Source: Rhynchonema sp. JSB1_4
Taxonomy: Eukaryota; Nematoda; Chromadorea; Monhysterida; Xyalidae
DNA: 64,000 nt
Assembly: GCA_030248065.1 (NCBI GenBank)
Contig: JASAMV010008909.1
Span: 1-64,000, forward strand
Direction: 5' to 3'
The notes beneath the pieces were generated by a model. It did not search any database. It was given only the letters and a program-made list of their open reading frames with translations, and had not been told where the DNA came from. Made by a program: the position numbers and the translations under genes. Below are positions 34,475 through 46,284 of this stretch, piece after piece (within the stretch, counting starts at the first letter, position 1; each line of letters begins with the position of its first letter).

Positions 34475-37400
34475 ATGGACGAAAAGGACGACCCCCTGGA
34501 CTCACCCCTGCTCTACCAGAATGGTCAATTGGATTATTCGCAGGCGGAGGCAATGGAGCCGCCGAAACCGAAACAGAAGAGCGCCCTACGTCGTGCCTAT
34601 AAGAAGGCATCGGACATGGGCCTGATCAGGGTTACGGTTTGGATATTGCTCACTGTCATCATGTCGATTGTTGGCGCGTGGATTTATCGATTTATTGAAT
34701 GTTAGTCAGTAACGTACTTCTCAATACTTTGGCAATACTCTTGGGAGAAACTTTTCAAATTATTGTGCAACGGTTCAGTCCCGGGGCACAGGTTCAGGCT
34801 CGGCCGATTCAGGCTCGTGTTGAGTCTAAGCCTAACCCTATAAATGGGCCAAATATGCTGGGCCTGAATCGGCCGGTCCTGAAAAACTGGGCCTGAAAAG
34901 GTCGGGCCTGAACTTCCGGGCCTGAAAAGACGCGGAATATTTTCAAACTCGTTGCCTGATCCGTAAAGCGCATTATGCGTGTGTTAGCTGCAGCGGTCAC
35001 GTGACTGCCAGCCGCTCAGAACGTAGTGATTCGCGAAATGCAGCGAAACTCAGCTGGCTGCGCGAGCTGCGTGTGCTTTACGGATCAGGCAACGCGTTGG
35101 AAAAGTTTCTCCCAAAAGTATTGTCAGAGATTTCTTTTTCGTCATTTTGGACATGTTGGTCATCTGTTTTTTTTGCAAAATAATGGTGGAATTAGCGCCA
35201 TTTGCGCATACCCCGTTTGTGTAGAACTCGGGCTGGACTTTTTCGATCTTTACCCCTGAATTATTTCGAATACTGCCCCACCGGTCGTATTTGACGATCG
35301 ATCACCCGACGCACTCGGCTTGCCGTCCTTCTGTGAAAACATTTGGAGCCGTATATCCACTTTGAGGGCAGGCGCAATCGGTATGCGACTTGTATCCCAT
35401 CATGACTTGACAAATAACGCGAACTTTTCCGAAACGCATTTTGTGACGATGGTGTTGGAGCACGCATCAGCGTGAAAGGAAACAGCTTTTACGCTTGTCG
35501 AATAAATATTAGTGCGTGCCCAACCAAATTGGTCGCAAAGTATATTACTATAGTTCAACTGAAATCCGTGGCCCTGGTTGCCATTGAATTCGACAGATGA
35601 CTCTACCAGCCTTTGAGCTGGTCTGCCATGAAAGATCAGATAAAGGGTGATATTCACGAAACGGTTGAGTGGAGAGTTCAGTGGAATGGATGCGGTAGCG
35701 GCGTATTCCATCTAACTTTCCACTCAACCGTTTCGTGAATATCACCCATTAACTACTCCATCAATCCAACGATATATGCGATTGCAGCCGATATCGACCA
35801 CGACAATCGTCTGAACGAATTCCAAAACGCAACGACGCGTCTATCTAATCGCAACCAATCGATGAATCTGATCATTGAACAATTCATCAAACTCAACAGG
35901 CAGCCACAGTTGGACCAGGTACACACACTTTTGGACAGTCATCTCGGGTTGTTTGAGGACTTTGTGTCCGCTGCTTTCGTCCAGGCCTTGCTAAACTTGT
36001 GGATTATTTTGGAAGACATACGTACATGAAGGCCACGATCACTTGTAGCGCTGTTCTTGATCGCAAACAACGAACAGCCAACCTAGCGTTTTGATTGACT
36101 TGGTCTGCATGGACGCGTTCAAAATTCCTATTCAAGCCCTGGGCTCCTATTCGGGTGAACGGGATATGCGAAAAAAGCCAGAATTTTTCGCCACCACTGT
36201 TCTGAATAATGCGGTCTAAGATTCTCGCCATCAAAAAATACCACTTCAATTACCGGCCAGGATACCACCCCAGCTTTCTGACTCTGCCATTTCCCAATTA
36301 ATACACAAAAGCAAGCACTAATCATTATCATCAGGTGACCTCAACACGGTTGTATAGCGATCCCTGGTGGACTAAGGTATAATGATGGTGTTCAGAATCG
36401 TAAAGGGCTCATTTTTAGGCAACCCCCGCTTTTTTGTGCTTTGGCCGCAATGGAACCTTTGTATCATGTGTTTCGCAACACGTTTCCATTCCGCCGCTTA
36501 AAAAACATCGCTGTCACTTGGTTATTTTTTGTCTTCCCGAGTCTAAGTGCTTCGCATTTTGTCAGAACTGAGGGGGCCGGATCAGATCTGATATATGTTT
36601 CGGTCCAGCGAAGCTTTTCAGTTTCGTTTAATTAAAGATTTTCTGAAACAGCTAGTAGTTGCAGCCAGGATAAAATTGGAGGCCTGACAAATAGAACACA
36701 GTTTATTCAAGTCGAAAATTAGTGGCTTCAATCAATTCCGCGATATCCCAAATTCAAGAAAGGCATGTCACGAAGTCGGAACTTAGTTCAATCGGATCCA
36801 CAAGTTAGATAAATCAGCCCAAATATTATGGTCCTTAGTTTCCGTGGTCCCTGTGTCTGATGCATGCGTTGTATTTTGAGCACCATCGTCACCGTAATGC
36901 GTCGACTGAATCAACTTCTTTTGGCAATGTGCTGCTTTGACAACCAATATGTAGGTAATTGCACAGTGTCAGTCAAATTTGTCAGTCAGTGACTCATCAG
37001 TGAGCATGAAGTGAAGTTGACGACTTGCGAGGACCACTGAACAATTAGCCAAGCATATTGTGGAAAGTTTCTAATTTCGTTGCCTCATGCATTTTCACAG
37101 ACGCAGGGAACTCCCGTTCGAAGTCGAAGCAGGCAACAAGCTAAACACGCAGTCAACAAGCCACGCAGCTGGCTCGTGTGCGTTTCGAATGTTTCAAGCT
37201 GTGTGTGTCAGCTGCGTGGCTTGTTGACTACTGTGTTGAGCTTGTTGCCTGCCTCGGCTTCGAACCGCAGTTTCCCTGCATCTGTAAAAGTATATGGGGC
37301 AACGAAATTGGAAATTTACTAACTTTAGCTGACTTGACGTTAATCAAGTGCCATTTCCGCTGTTGTTGATACAGTCTGACACCATGGTTCCCCCTATCGC

Positions 37401-40400
37401 TCTATTTCCGCAGCATCAGCAATGGGGATTAGTGCGAGAGAAATTCTCATCATTTTCCATCTTACAGACATCAGACAGATCCAAAAGATGCGCAATGTTT
37501 CAATATTGCAGCAAAAACGTTACACGATTCGCGAGCTGATTGTTCAGTACGAGAAGGATGTGGGAATTGATGTTTCACCGCCCGTTCTCGGTCCGCCCGG
37601 ATGGACGTTCCAGAACGCAATGTTCTTCTGCTGTTCGCTCTACAACAGCATCGGTGCGCGGGACGTTATTTTTAGGTCAAAAATGACCCACCAGGAAAAA
37701 TTATGAAAAATTCATCACCCCCCTTTGCAGGATTCGGTAACCGTCTGTTCCCTTTGACCCAATCTGGCCAGGTGGTCACGATGATCTATTCGTTCATCGG
37801 AATCCCGTTCATGTTGGCAATGACTTCGGACTTGGGTCTGGTCGTGTTTGACTGTGAGTTACGGCTTAATTTAAAACAAACATTATTTTTTGAATCGAGT
37901 GATGGCCAACGTTGTAGATTTCGTTGTAGATGATCTGGAGTTGACGATGTTTCAATGCCCGCATATTTCAGCAATCTACTGGTTCTGGTGGAGCTCGAAG
38001 GAATTTATGAAGAAGCGACCGGGCGCGATGGAGGCCTATTTGAGACAGAAGGCGGCAGCGCCAAACATTGAACTGTTTAGGTGTGCGGGTTACATTCATG
38101 TTGGTGAGAGGAGGATAAAACAGCGATTGAAAAAACAGCTGTATCTTTTTTAAAAAATGCTCTTGAAATTGTTGAGCTAGAGTACTAGCCTATCGTTCCT
38201 TACAAAAAAAACAACTATTTTTCACACCTGTTTTTCAACCGCTGTTTTTTTCATTCGTCCACCTCGCGTTTCAATCGATTTGCTGATTCTGTGCGCCTAT
38301 TGCATTATTTCTCAAACTAAAATTCTTTACGGTCACTTTTAACACAATTCACTGACAAAACAACGTGACAAACCTCGCTGACATAACAATTTGCAGGAAG
38401 GAAGAGAGCACGTTCCCGGTATCTGGCGGCATCATCATGTCAGTTTTGAGTCTGGCGTTTTGCTCCGGAGTCGTGTTAACTATTGAGCCGAACTGGACGT
38501 ATTTCGATGCTAACTACTATTACGTGACCAGCTTCTTGACCATCGGTCGGTTATCTGGGGGCTCCTCGTTTTGGGTCACGTGACCAGCTGGTGCATTAGC
38601 ACTGATGATGACCCGGTCCACCGTTGTTCGTCTGTGAAAAGGAAATCCATCAAAACGAACGCTGCATGCCTAATTCATAGTGTTGAATGTCGTGGCAACT
38701 TTATGCGTGCGGCGACGGTGTTTTGATGGCTTTCGGAAATATTTGTCTCAACCGAATGTGGTGTGATAAAGTTTGGAGCATTAGTTTTGACCAGGGTAGA
38801 AGCTTTAAATTGGGTACAGATGAGCAAATTCACAGACATGGTATATGTATACTATGTGTGTCAAATATACCCACACCAGATGGCCAGGCGAAAAAAAAGA
38901 TAACTGATTGTTGGGCAGAACATGACCGACATTCGTCATGGTGAAACCTGTGTGAAACATCAGCGCATCCATCAATTTGGGTTCAAACCACGGAGAGGAT
39001 TGAAGTATCGAGCTTATATTTCCAGCCCCAACTAATCAGGCCGCAAACCCCAACATCCTTACAGGTCTTGGCGACATCTCACCATCGGCACCCAAGAACG
39101 GCCCCGAATGGACCCTGTTGCCGCACACGATCCTGTTGATCTTCTGCATGACCTTCATCGGTCTGTTTCAACACGTGCTCAATCGTCGCATTGAACTGGT
39201 CTACGCGCACATTGAGAACGCGATTCACATGGAGTTCAGGGATAAGGAGGTGCGTGATGTTTGGATACGGACACTTCGCGTTAGGCTTGGGTCGGTTATT
39301 GGTGAACACCTAAGAGATGCGGCGGGTGCGCTTTTTGAACACGGACACAGTCGTTCTACCATTGCTGTCGACTCTGATGCAGCCACCGCGATCGCCTTGA
39401 GCAAATATGAGTGAATGCCTGATCCTAAGCCCAAGAACTTGAAGCCTAACGCTTCAATATGAGCCCATGTTCAAGCCTGAGACTACTGTAGGAGCCAACT
39501 ACTGTTGGAACCAACATTCAGCCCAAGTCTAAATAATAGCCCATACAAGGGCATAGCCTGAACAGGACTAGCAGCCTAAGTCTGAGCCTGATCTTTGGAG
39601 CCTAATTTCAAGCCTAAGCCAAAATATGAGCCTAATAATCCTACGCAGGATGACCCGGACAGCGCGCAAGACACGGCCGCCAAACCGACGGGCGAAATTG
39701 ACGAGGACGAAATGAACGCGGCGACAGACGCACAAATCGCACGGTTCGTTATTATTCCGCGACTTTTCAGGCCCGGAAGTTCAGGCCCGACCTTTTCAGG
39801 CCCAGTTTTCATGCCCGGTCGATTCAATCCCGGCATAATTGACCCATTTATAGGCTTAGGCTCCAGCCGGGCCTGAACCTGTGCCCCGGAACTTAGCCGT
39901 CGCACGATAGTTCGTTATTATTGTTGTTGCTGGTATACTCGGTGTGAAACATCACACAGTTTGTTGCCTTGTAGATTGGCTGGCCGATTGGGCTTCTTCA
40001 ATCGATTCTACTACGCTGCAATGGACCAGTCGCGCTCGCGTTTGTTACAGGTATAATAAATATTAATTACATGTATATTTTGAAGAAGGTTTCAGCAGAC
40101 AGTCCACCTTGATCGTATAGAGGCGTCTCTATAGTGAACATTCTACATTAAGTTTCCGTTTTATTTCTCAACCTGTACAGTGACACGCGAGTGAACGGGA
40201 AAAAAACGGACGACCTTTGAAGAGAAAAACAAAACTTGAACATTTCACACTAGCGATAGTCGAAGAAAGCTGAGATCTGATGATAGTTTTGTCCCCAAAT
40301 CGCCATTAGCCCCCTGACACACATCTATACAGTGAATGTTCTTTATAGGCACCGGAAATGTCAGTCAACAATCATCTTGAGTGGTGATTTCAATCACATT

Positions 40401-40912
40401 TTCGAATGTCGCAGAGAACAATATAATTTTTATGATCTTTCCACAAGTTTAATGTGTCCATGGTACAAAATGTAATTTAATAAGAATTTTGCAAAAACCA
40501 CCAACAAAGCAAACATCAACACTCCCATTTTGTGAAACAACAGGAAATCTGGGTGCGCAAGGCAAACATGAAGAACATGACCAATCAGACGAAGGGACCG
40601 AAACGGGACGTCGGATGTCAACATTTGAGTCCGGTCGATGACGAATTTGATATCAGGTTTGGATTTTTGACTAATTTTACTGAGATCTGATTTAAATTTG
40701 TGTATTATTTAAATTTAAATTCTGCTATTTGAATATCGGGCGGGGTACTGCATCGCTCATTTTTCGGGATATAGAAATTTCGGCTATCATGATAAACTGA
40801 TGCGCACCTCCACTGCAGCACCTACGGCGACTACATTGGTCCGGAGTATGCGCCGAAGAAGAAGGAAGTGGAAGATTTGAAGCTGGTAAAATACGTGTAC
40901 AATGTCGAATAG
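34475..40912 (+). CDS. TWK-type two-pore-domain potassium channel, 12 exons, 494 residues
   Basis: Proposed exons: 34475-34700, 35788-35918, 36335-36376, 37512-37653, 37731-37853, 37972-38080, 38397-38545, 39065-39249, 39649-39743, 39975-40050, 40544-40656, 40819-40912; all phases match. The product would be a plasma-membrane potassium leak channel. Order: TM1 about residues 50-71; extracellular cap with N-glycosylation sites (QNATT, NQS); pore loop 1 ending NSIGFGN (178-184); TM2 195-216; TM3 266-287; pore loop 2 with TIGLGD (306-311); TM4 325-345; a cytoplasmic tail of about 150 residues rich in Asp and Lys. Both selectivity filters are split by introns at the same glycine codon, G181 and G308. 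Filter 1 has Ser where Thr is usual. The start is the first ATG after a TTTCAG. The last exon could instead end at GTAAAA and continue. Confidence 0.9.
34733..35128. mobile_element. Foldback MITE in channel intron 1, with a nested element
   Basis: Outer arms carry GGCAATACTCTTGGGAGAAA and its approximate complement, then CGTTGCCTGATCCGTAAAGC in each arm. The same arms form the MITE at 49517-49698. A second element (34760-34939) sits inside the left arm. Confidence 0.8.
34760..34939 (+). mobile_element. GGGCCTGAA element, copy 1, with 8-bp target duplication
   Basis: Flanked on both sides by TTTTCAAA (34752-34759 and 34940-34947). The ends (TTATTGTGCAAC and, inverted, TATTCCGCGTC) form short imperfect inverted repeats. 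The interior repeats GGCCTGAA-type words and contains CTAAGCCTAACCCTATAAAT. An 8-bp duplication is typical of hAT-type insertion. Confidence 0.8.
35645..35749. mobile_element. Short foldback, GGGTGATATTCACGAAACGG ends
   Basis: Inverted arms of about 45 bp in channel intron 1, just upstream of exon 2. Related to 21778-21990 by its tips. Confidence 0.75.
37085..37290. mobile_element. Foldback in channel intron 3
   Basis: Arms of about 90 bp share AGGCAACAAGCT, CAACAAGCCACGCAGCTG and their complements, with outer tips TTTTCACAGACGCAGGGAA and inverse. No coding capacity. Confidence 0.75.
38580..38626 (+). repeat. GGTGCACC hairpin repeat, copy 5
   Basis: CTGGTGCATTAGCACTGATG, then ATGACCCGGTCCACC; in an intron of the TWK channel gene, about 35 bases after the 5' splice site. 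Confidence 0.6.
39416..39640 (+). repeat. Degenerate CCTAAG / GCCTAA tract
   Basis: Many copies of CCTAAGC, GCCTAA and GAGCCTGA words in channel intron 8. They look like decayed telomere-type hexamers (GCCTAA is the complement of TTAGGC) mixed with GGGCCTGAA-family words. Confidence 0.55.
39752..39909 (-). mobile_element. GGGCCTGAA element, copy 2, at the 5' splice site of exon 9
   Basis: Inverse orientation to copy 1. Flanked by GTTCGTTA at 39744-39751 and 39910-39917. Exon 9 ends at 39743, so the left duplication begins with the GT donor itself, and the insertion duplicated that donor. The ends TATTCCGCGAC and (inverted) TATCGTGCGAC match at 8 of 11 positions. Confidence 0.85.
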
Positions 40913-42086
40913 AATACTGAATTTTTTCTGGCCATTTTTGGATTTTATGGTACCCAAGTAGTACTAAGTATTTTATGTTTCGCTATTGTCCGAGTGCCTG
41001 TTCGCGAAGCCGTTTTTACCGTTGTTTAAAAAAAATTTGATTTTTCTTTTATCTCATTTTTTCTTCGTTCAAGTATCTGCTTTAAAGACACAATTTTCAT
41101 TATATTTTTCGATGCATATTTCTTTGACTTTTGTAATAGTTTCTGCCGTGCTGATTGCGAAAATACTCCTTTTGTGATATGATGTGATCATTTTATTTCG
41201 ATATAATTATCATTATTTTGTGTCCCAACGCTTCGACTCAACATGCTGATAAAGATACAAGAAAAAAATTCGCTGTCTCAGACGAACCAATTTCAGTTGG
41301 TTTGAAATGGAGATATGGCTCTCTCATACAATATGAAAGTTTGATTCAAGAGGCAACGTGACCCATGCATGTACATATACTGTACGTACGTTGATGCGAA
41401 TAATCTGTTGATGTACGACTTATCCCTCGTGGCTTGTAACGTCCATGCTTACTGTAAAAATAAAAAACCTACAGTGGGCTACAAAAATTTGCAGAATTTT
41501 GTGTGTTGCAGCGAGAACCATGCGTCTGTGGTCCGTCAAAAACGTTGCAGTCCGAAACTAATAGACAGATTGTATGGTCTATTTCTGTCAAATTTGGTCA
41601 GATGTTGAATGGCCAAATCGGAATGTTGGCAACTGGACAAGAGTGTCATGTCGTCAAACCACACGCATTATTTCTCGCGTTCATTTTAGGCTCATTATTA
41701 TTGATTGTTTGAGCCTAGCAAGGTGCTAGAAAGGGCTGAAACGCTTTTCTTTGGCCTTATGACATACAGAATCACTCTGTTCAGCCATTCTTTCCTCCTG
41801 AAATGCACGTGTTTTATAAGGTAGTAATTTTAAAAAGAGATCAAGATTATCCTAGCCTTTTCCGTTATGCAAATGTGAGAAAAACAGACCTTAAGCCTGA
41901 AAAGGTTAAGAATTGACGATCGGCATGCTGTTCATTTGGATGCTGCTGCATCGAAAACATAATCAATATTCGTCGGAAACATGTGCCCTCCTACACTAAA
42001 GCGGCAGTGAATAAACGCTATATCTTAGCATGCGCTGGTGACCCATACCCGCAAAAATTTACGATCAGTTCTACCGCTGTGACCTG
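40913..42086. other. Intergenic, no recognisable gene
   Basis: AT-rich. Nothing with a domain or repeat arms was seen. Confidence 0.45.
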
Positions 42087-42108
42087 AGTTCAGCCTCTGC
42101 CTAGGTTT

Positions 42109-42430
42109 GTGGTGCTACTCGATGTAGTTGGCCTGACTTGCCAACACACGTTCGTAGCGACCGGTCAAGGCACGCACGCCAGAGCGGTAGAACTCTTTGC
42201 TCTTGCCTTGCAAATAATCGTCGACAGCCGACCTCAGCTCATTGTCCGAGCTGAATCGCCTGCCGCGCAAGGCTTTCTTCAAATCGGCAAACAGGTTGAA
42301 GTCGCTGGGGGGCCAGGTCCGGTGAATAGGGCGGATGCTTGATTTCGTCGAAGCCGCAGTCGCGAATGGCACGTTGCGTAACATTCGATCGATGCACTGG
42401 GGCGCTGTCGTGCAGCAGCAAAACGCCCCT
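42109..42430 (-). pseudogene. mariner-type (DD34D) transposase fragment
   Basis: C-terminal part of a mariner transposase. HDSAPVH carries the second catalytic Asp, and PPYSPDLAPSD carries the third; 34 residues separate them, which defines DD34D. The frame breaks inside a six-C run at about 42311-42316: one C fewer restores LAPSDF, after which the frame runs about 70 residues to the stop near 42112. The N-terminal DNA-binding half and the first Asp are missing upstream. It is a dead relic. Confidence 0.85.
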
Positions 42431-42586
42431 GTTCGGTTCGCAAAAAGTTCGACCGACTGAATATCCCGAGGGTGTTTTTACTCACAACTTGAGGTGCATA
42501 ACTGCGGAACGGAAACGTGCAGATATAATACCATTCAAAACAAAAACAACACGTTAGTTACGCAAGTGCAGCGAACTACGTGGCGG

Positions 42587-42850
42587 ACGGGCAATTGAGC
42601 AAAGCACATTTGAGCAAGACCACTTTGAGCAAGTGAAAAAGAGCAGAGTCCAAAAGAGCAGAGCCTAAAAACGAACAGTAAGCCTAAAGCCTAAGCCCAA
42701 ACACAAAACTAATCTTAAGTGTAAGCCCAAGCCTGATACCAAAATCAGCCTAAGCCATTGTAACAAAATAAGTGCTCTGCTCTTTTGGCCCTGGTCTTTT
42801 TCACTTGCTCAAAGTGGTCTTGCTCAAATGTGCTTTGCTCAATTGCCCGG
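42587..42850. mobile_element. MITE-like inverted repeat with a CCTAAGCC centre
   Basis: Arms about 75 bp: GGCAATTGAGCAAAGCACAT and GAGCAAGTGAAAAAGAGCAG are mirrored on the right. Between them, 42664-42760 is a run of AAGCCTAAGCCC-type words, another decayed telomere-like tract. Confidence 0.8.
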
Positions 42851-44472
42851 CCACCAACTACGTAAGTGCCCGCATTGGCTTTTCGGGATCACAGTGCAGT
42901 AACGGCAAACGCAACGTGTTGTTCTTGATTGAAACTGTATGACATTTTTGTTTGAGCACTTTCGGACACCATTGCTTACAATGCAGTTGCTGGGGGTGTT
43001 TTCACAGCGAATATACTGTACCTGTAACGAGTCTTGACTGTAGTGCATTGGCTGAAGACACATGATAACGGATAGATTTCAATACGTGGTGGTGTCATTG
43101 CTGTTCAGTGAGAATGCTCCACAAAAAAAATCTGCCTTGTGACAATAAATTGGTATTTCTTGCCCAAAAAAGATCCATGTGATTCAGTCGATTCCTTACG
43201 ATGGCAGAAAATTTCTGGATACACAATTTGGCCCAAAATCGTTCGAACACCCCAATCCTGTCTTTCAGCAGGGGGTTGATAAAAAAACGACACTAACGGC
43301 ACGAGATTGACAATTGGTTTCGCAATACAGCTTCAAATCGATGTCCCAGTTAAATCCATTAGGTGGGTAGAAAGTAATAATGATCTTGTGTACATCGCAA
43401 GCTGTTGCAATTCACATTTGCAAACGTTATAGAAAGCCGGCGCTTTTAGTTTATCTGAAAATATTATAATTCTAAATCCCCTTTTTTCGGTGACCCTGAG
43501 CTACCGTATGCCAGGAGTTTGAGAACCACTCGCAACTCGTCCCTTTCAATTATTTTTTTGGTTAATCTGAAAATCTTACTCCCAATTCCCATTTTTTCGG
43601 TGATATTGAGCTACTTTATGCGAGGAGTTTGAAAACTAATCGCAGAGTCAACTGGAGTCGACCACTGATTGGGCCAACACGAACCAAATTCGATCAGAAA
43701 GCACAAGTCCCTTTCGTCGTTGCTGCTTCGTTCCTTCCACTGACCTTTTATTTTTATTGGACGACATGCACTTGCTGGTGTATGGACGGGTCGGGCTTTG
43801 TCTGGGGGTGCAAAATTGGTTCGGTCATATCTTGCAATGACGTTGTTTATGTGATTTTGTCCAGCGTAAAAGGTTTCTCACATATTTTAAACTTGATAAA
43901 ATCACAGAAACAACGACCTCGCGCGAAATGCACTGTATATCCCAGCCGATTTTGTACCCCCGACAAAGCTCGGACCCGACCATGCCAGGGCAAAGTGCAT
44001 ACCTACCGTTGTGTAAAAGTGCATTTTCGGAAGTTTTCTGGAGTAATTCCCATGTGACCTAAATAAGTTTACACTCCTGCTGGATGCACAACATAAGTGA
44101 TGTGTGTTGCTTTGTTGGAATAATAGTCAGTTTATCACTCGTGGAAAGCAAGGAAACAAATATTCTTGTAGCGCTTGTCTTGACCAGTTAAATCTGACAT
44201 CGTTTGATAGTTATCATGCAAGTTTCTTTTTGGTGGTTCTGCATCAAAGTTTTCGAACAGGTTTCGGGGTTTCACTCGAAAAATTTCCGAATAACTTTCT
44301 GTGGAATTATTTGGGAGAATTTTTTTTGTTTCGTTGTCTCAAAACGCAAGTAAAGACCCATTATAATCTTACACCGTATTAACCGGTATTTTTCAGCATA
44401 TTCAGTATCTGCCTGCATACTATCAGTATAATCTAAATTACGGGAGTGTAAGCTCGAACACCAGAATAAAGA
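42851..44472. other. Intergenic, no recognisable gene
   Basis: An open stretch at 43629-44057 has no domain and no conserved start. A weak direct repeat (GAGCTACCGTATGCCAGGAG and GAGCTACTTTATGCGAGGAG, about 43499 and 43611) is present. Confidence 0.45.
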
Positions 44473-45927
44473 ATGGTGAAGGTTCTGCTACTGCTGCTTG
44501 CCAGCGGCTGCGGCTTGATGACGCTCACGGTTTGCGAACTTCATTTGTCCAAAATAAATAATTTTCCAGACATTCCAAGTCCCCTTCAACGCATTCTGCG
44601 TCAACAACCGTTATGCGTACCTATACACTTGTATCAACCAGATCACAAATTAGTCCAAATTTAGGGGAAAATATGAGTCCTCAAGTACAAAAGTTGCCTG
44701 CTAAAACGAGTATTTTGAGAAAAAAGTCAATAAATTCCTATGGTTATTGGAGGTACAAACGTAACAATGCTCAACTGCAAAACTCTTGTCAATGTATCAT
44801 GCTGTATGAGTGGTACTCCGGAGGTTGCCGTCTTGACCCTGTTTCGAGTTTATTTTTCAAAATCGAGGTTTTCGAGAATTTCACACTGCAGGTGTCGGCT
44901 TGTCCGCCGGTCCGTTTCGCAACGGCAGCTACTACCACGTACACCGAAATCAGCAACTCACAAACGAGTCCCTTCGATTCTTCGATCGCGTACACGGCCG
45001 GTGACTCATTCACGTTGGACTGGTCAATCCTGGCAATGACCATGAGCACGGTCGGCGAATGCTACGAATTGTGGTTGGCTGGCGGTGACCGTCATTTCTA
45101 AAAGCCCGGCACGACAGCGGGCAAATGCTGTGCCGTGACGGTGTTTCAGGTTCATGGACGAAATCGCTCAAGAAGCTGCCAGCGATTGGTTTTTGATTGA
45201 CGGTGCACCGCTGTCGGCCGCCGCAACCAAGTACACCTGTTATAGCGATACGAAATCCGCTCAGTTCACGGCGACTGGTGTGCAAACACTGCAAGATGCA
45301 GGTGTGCGATTTGAATTTGACTTTGTGCCTTGCATGTGTACAGTACCGATTGCAATTGAGTGCCGCATGCGCACTCAAAATGGAAGTACACACTACAAGC
45401 TCATGACACGCCCTGAACTGAAACTGGGGTCGGCTAGTTCAATAATGTTCCGGTTCCACGTGTTTCGAAAACAATACAGAATCGCACAAATAGAATTTAT
45501 GTATGTTTTGCATTATCGACTTTGCATTCTTTTGTTTTCGAAACATTTGGAAACAAGTGGCGAAACAGAATTATCTCTGGATCCAGCCAAGCAAGCAGCT
45601 TTAAAAGATTCGTCTCATGAGCTCGTGGTTGGACTATACATGCATGTGCATGCGTATTGCATGTCGGTGAAATGCACCATACCTAAGGGCTCACTGCATG
45701 CGCATGTATGGCTCCATGATTGTGGTCTGCATTTCTGCGCAGGCGAAGGATTCCGAAACTCGTTCACCATGACGTGCATGGCCGACAACACGTGGCAGCT
45801 GACGCCCGCCATGCCGCATGGCAACACAGTGAAAGGCATCGCATGCAACCAGAATGACGACCAGCCAGCGCGTGGTTACTGCGATTGGAGCACCACGGGT
45901 GAAATGAAACTGCACCTGCGTTTTTAG
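44473..45927 (+). CDS. Secreted protein, tandem paralogue 1, 183 residues, 4 exons
   Basis: Exons 44473-44529, 44892-45073, 45150-45277 and 45743-45927; all phases match. Exon 1 encodes a signal peptide (MVKVLLLLLASGCGLMTLT). Exon 2 has one Cys near its start and a GDSFTLDW stretch ending ECYELW; exon 3 holds FMDEIAQEAASDWFL and CYSD; exon 4 has NSFTMTCMADNTWQL and VKGIACNQ, then a Cys-containing tail. The last module, C-x6-W-x(15-20)-C, resembles the end of nematode C6-type extracellular domains, but I am not sure of that family. No membrane helix is seen after the signal, so it is probably secreted. The neighbour at 46444 has the same exon layout and phases. Confidence 0.75.
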
Positions 45928-46284
45928 CGTTATTTTTCGACGACTGTGCCTCGTATACTGTATGAATCATTTTCGCAGTTGTGTCACATAACTGCATTTA
46001 TGGTAACACTATGCCAACACGAGCCCGATCACGAAGGTGGCAGATAGTGAAACATTCATATGTATGTATGTACATACGTGGCTGCTGATTTGGGAAGAGT
46101 TGCACGTTGTAGAATACAACGTGGCGCATGAGGATATTCTCTTTCTATTCGTTTTGTAAGCACACCACCTCCGAAATCGGGCTCGCGTTGTCGTAGTTTG
46201 CCTTTGCCTGTTCTACCCAGGTTGTGTAACTCTAACCACGAAGGTGGGCATCGTGTTACGGTTATACGATATTGTTGTAGGACG

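Noticed and set aside
39744..39909. Copy 2 of the GGGCCTGAA element as a new intron inside a coding exon
   Set aside because: The phase of the following exon (39975) fits exactly if exon 9 already ended at 39743, so an intron existed there before the insertion.
43629..44057. A 142-codon plus-strand frame
   Set aside because: No family, no matching splice context, and no sign of conservation available.
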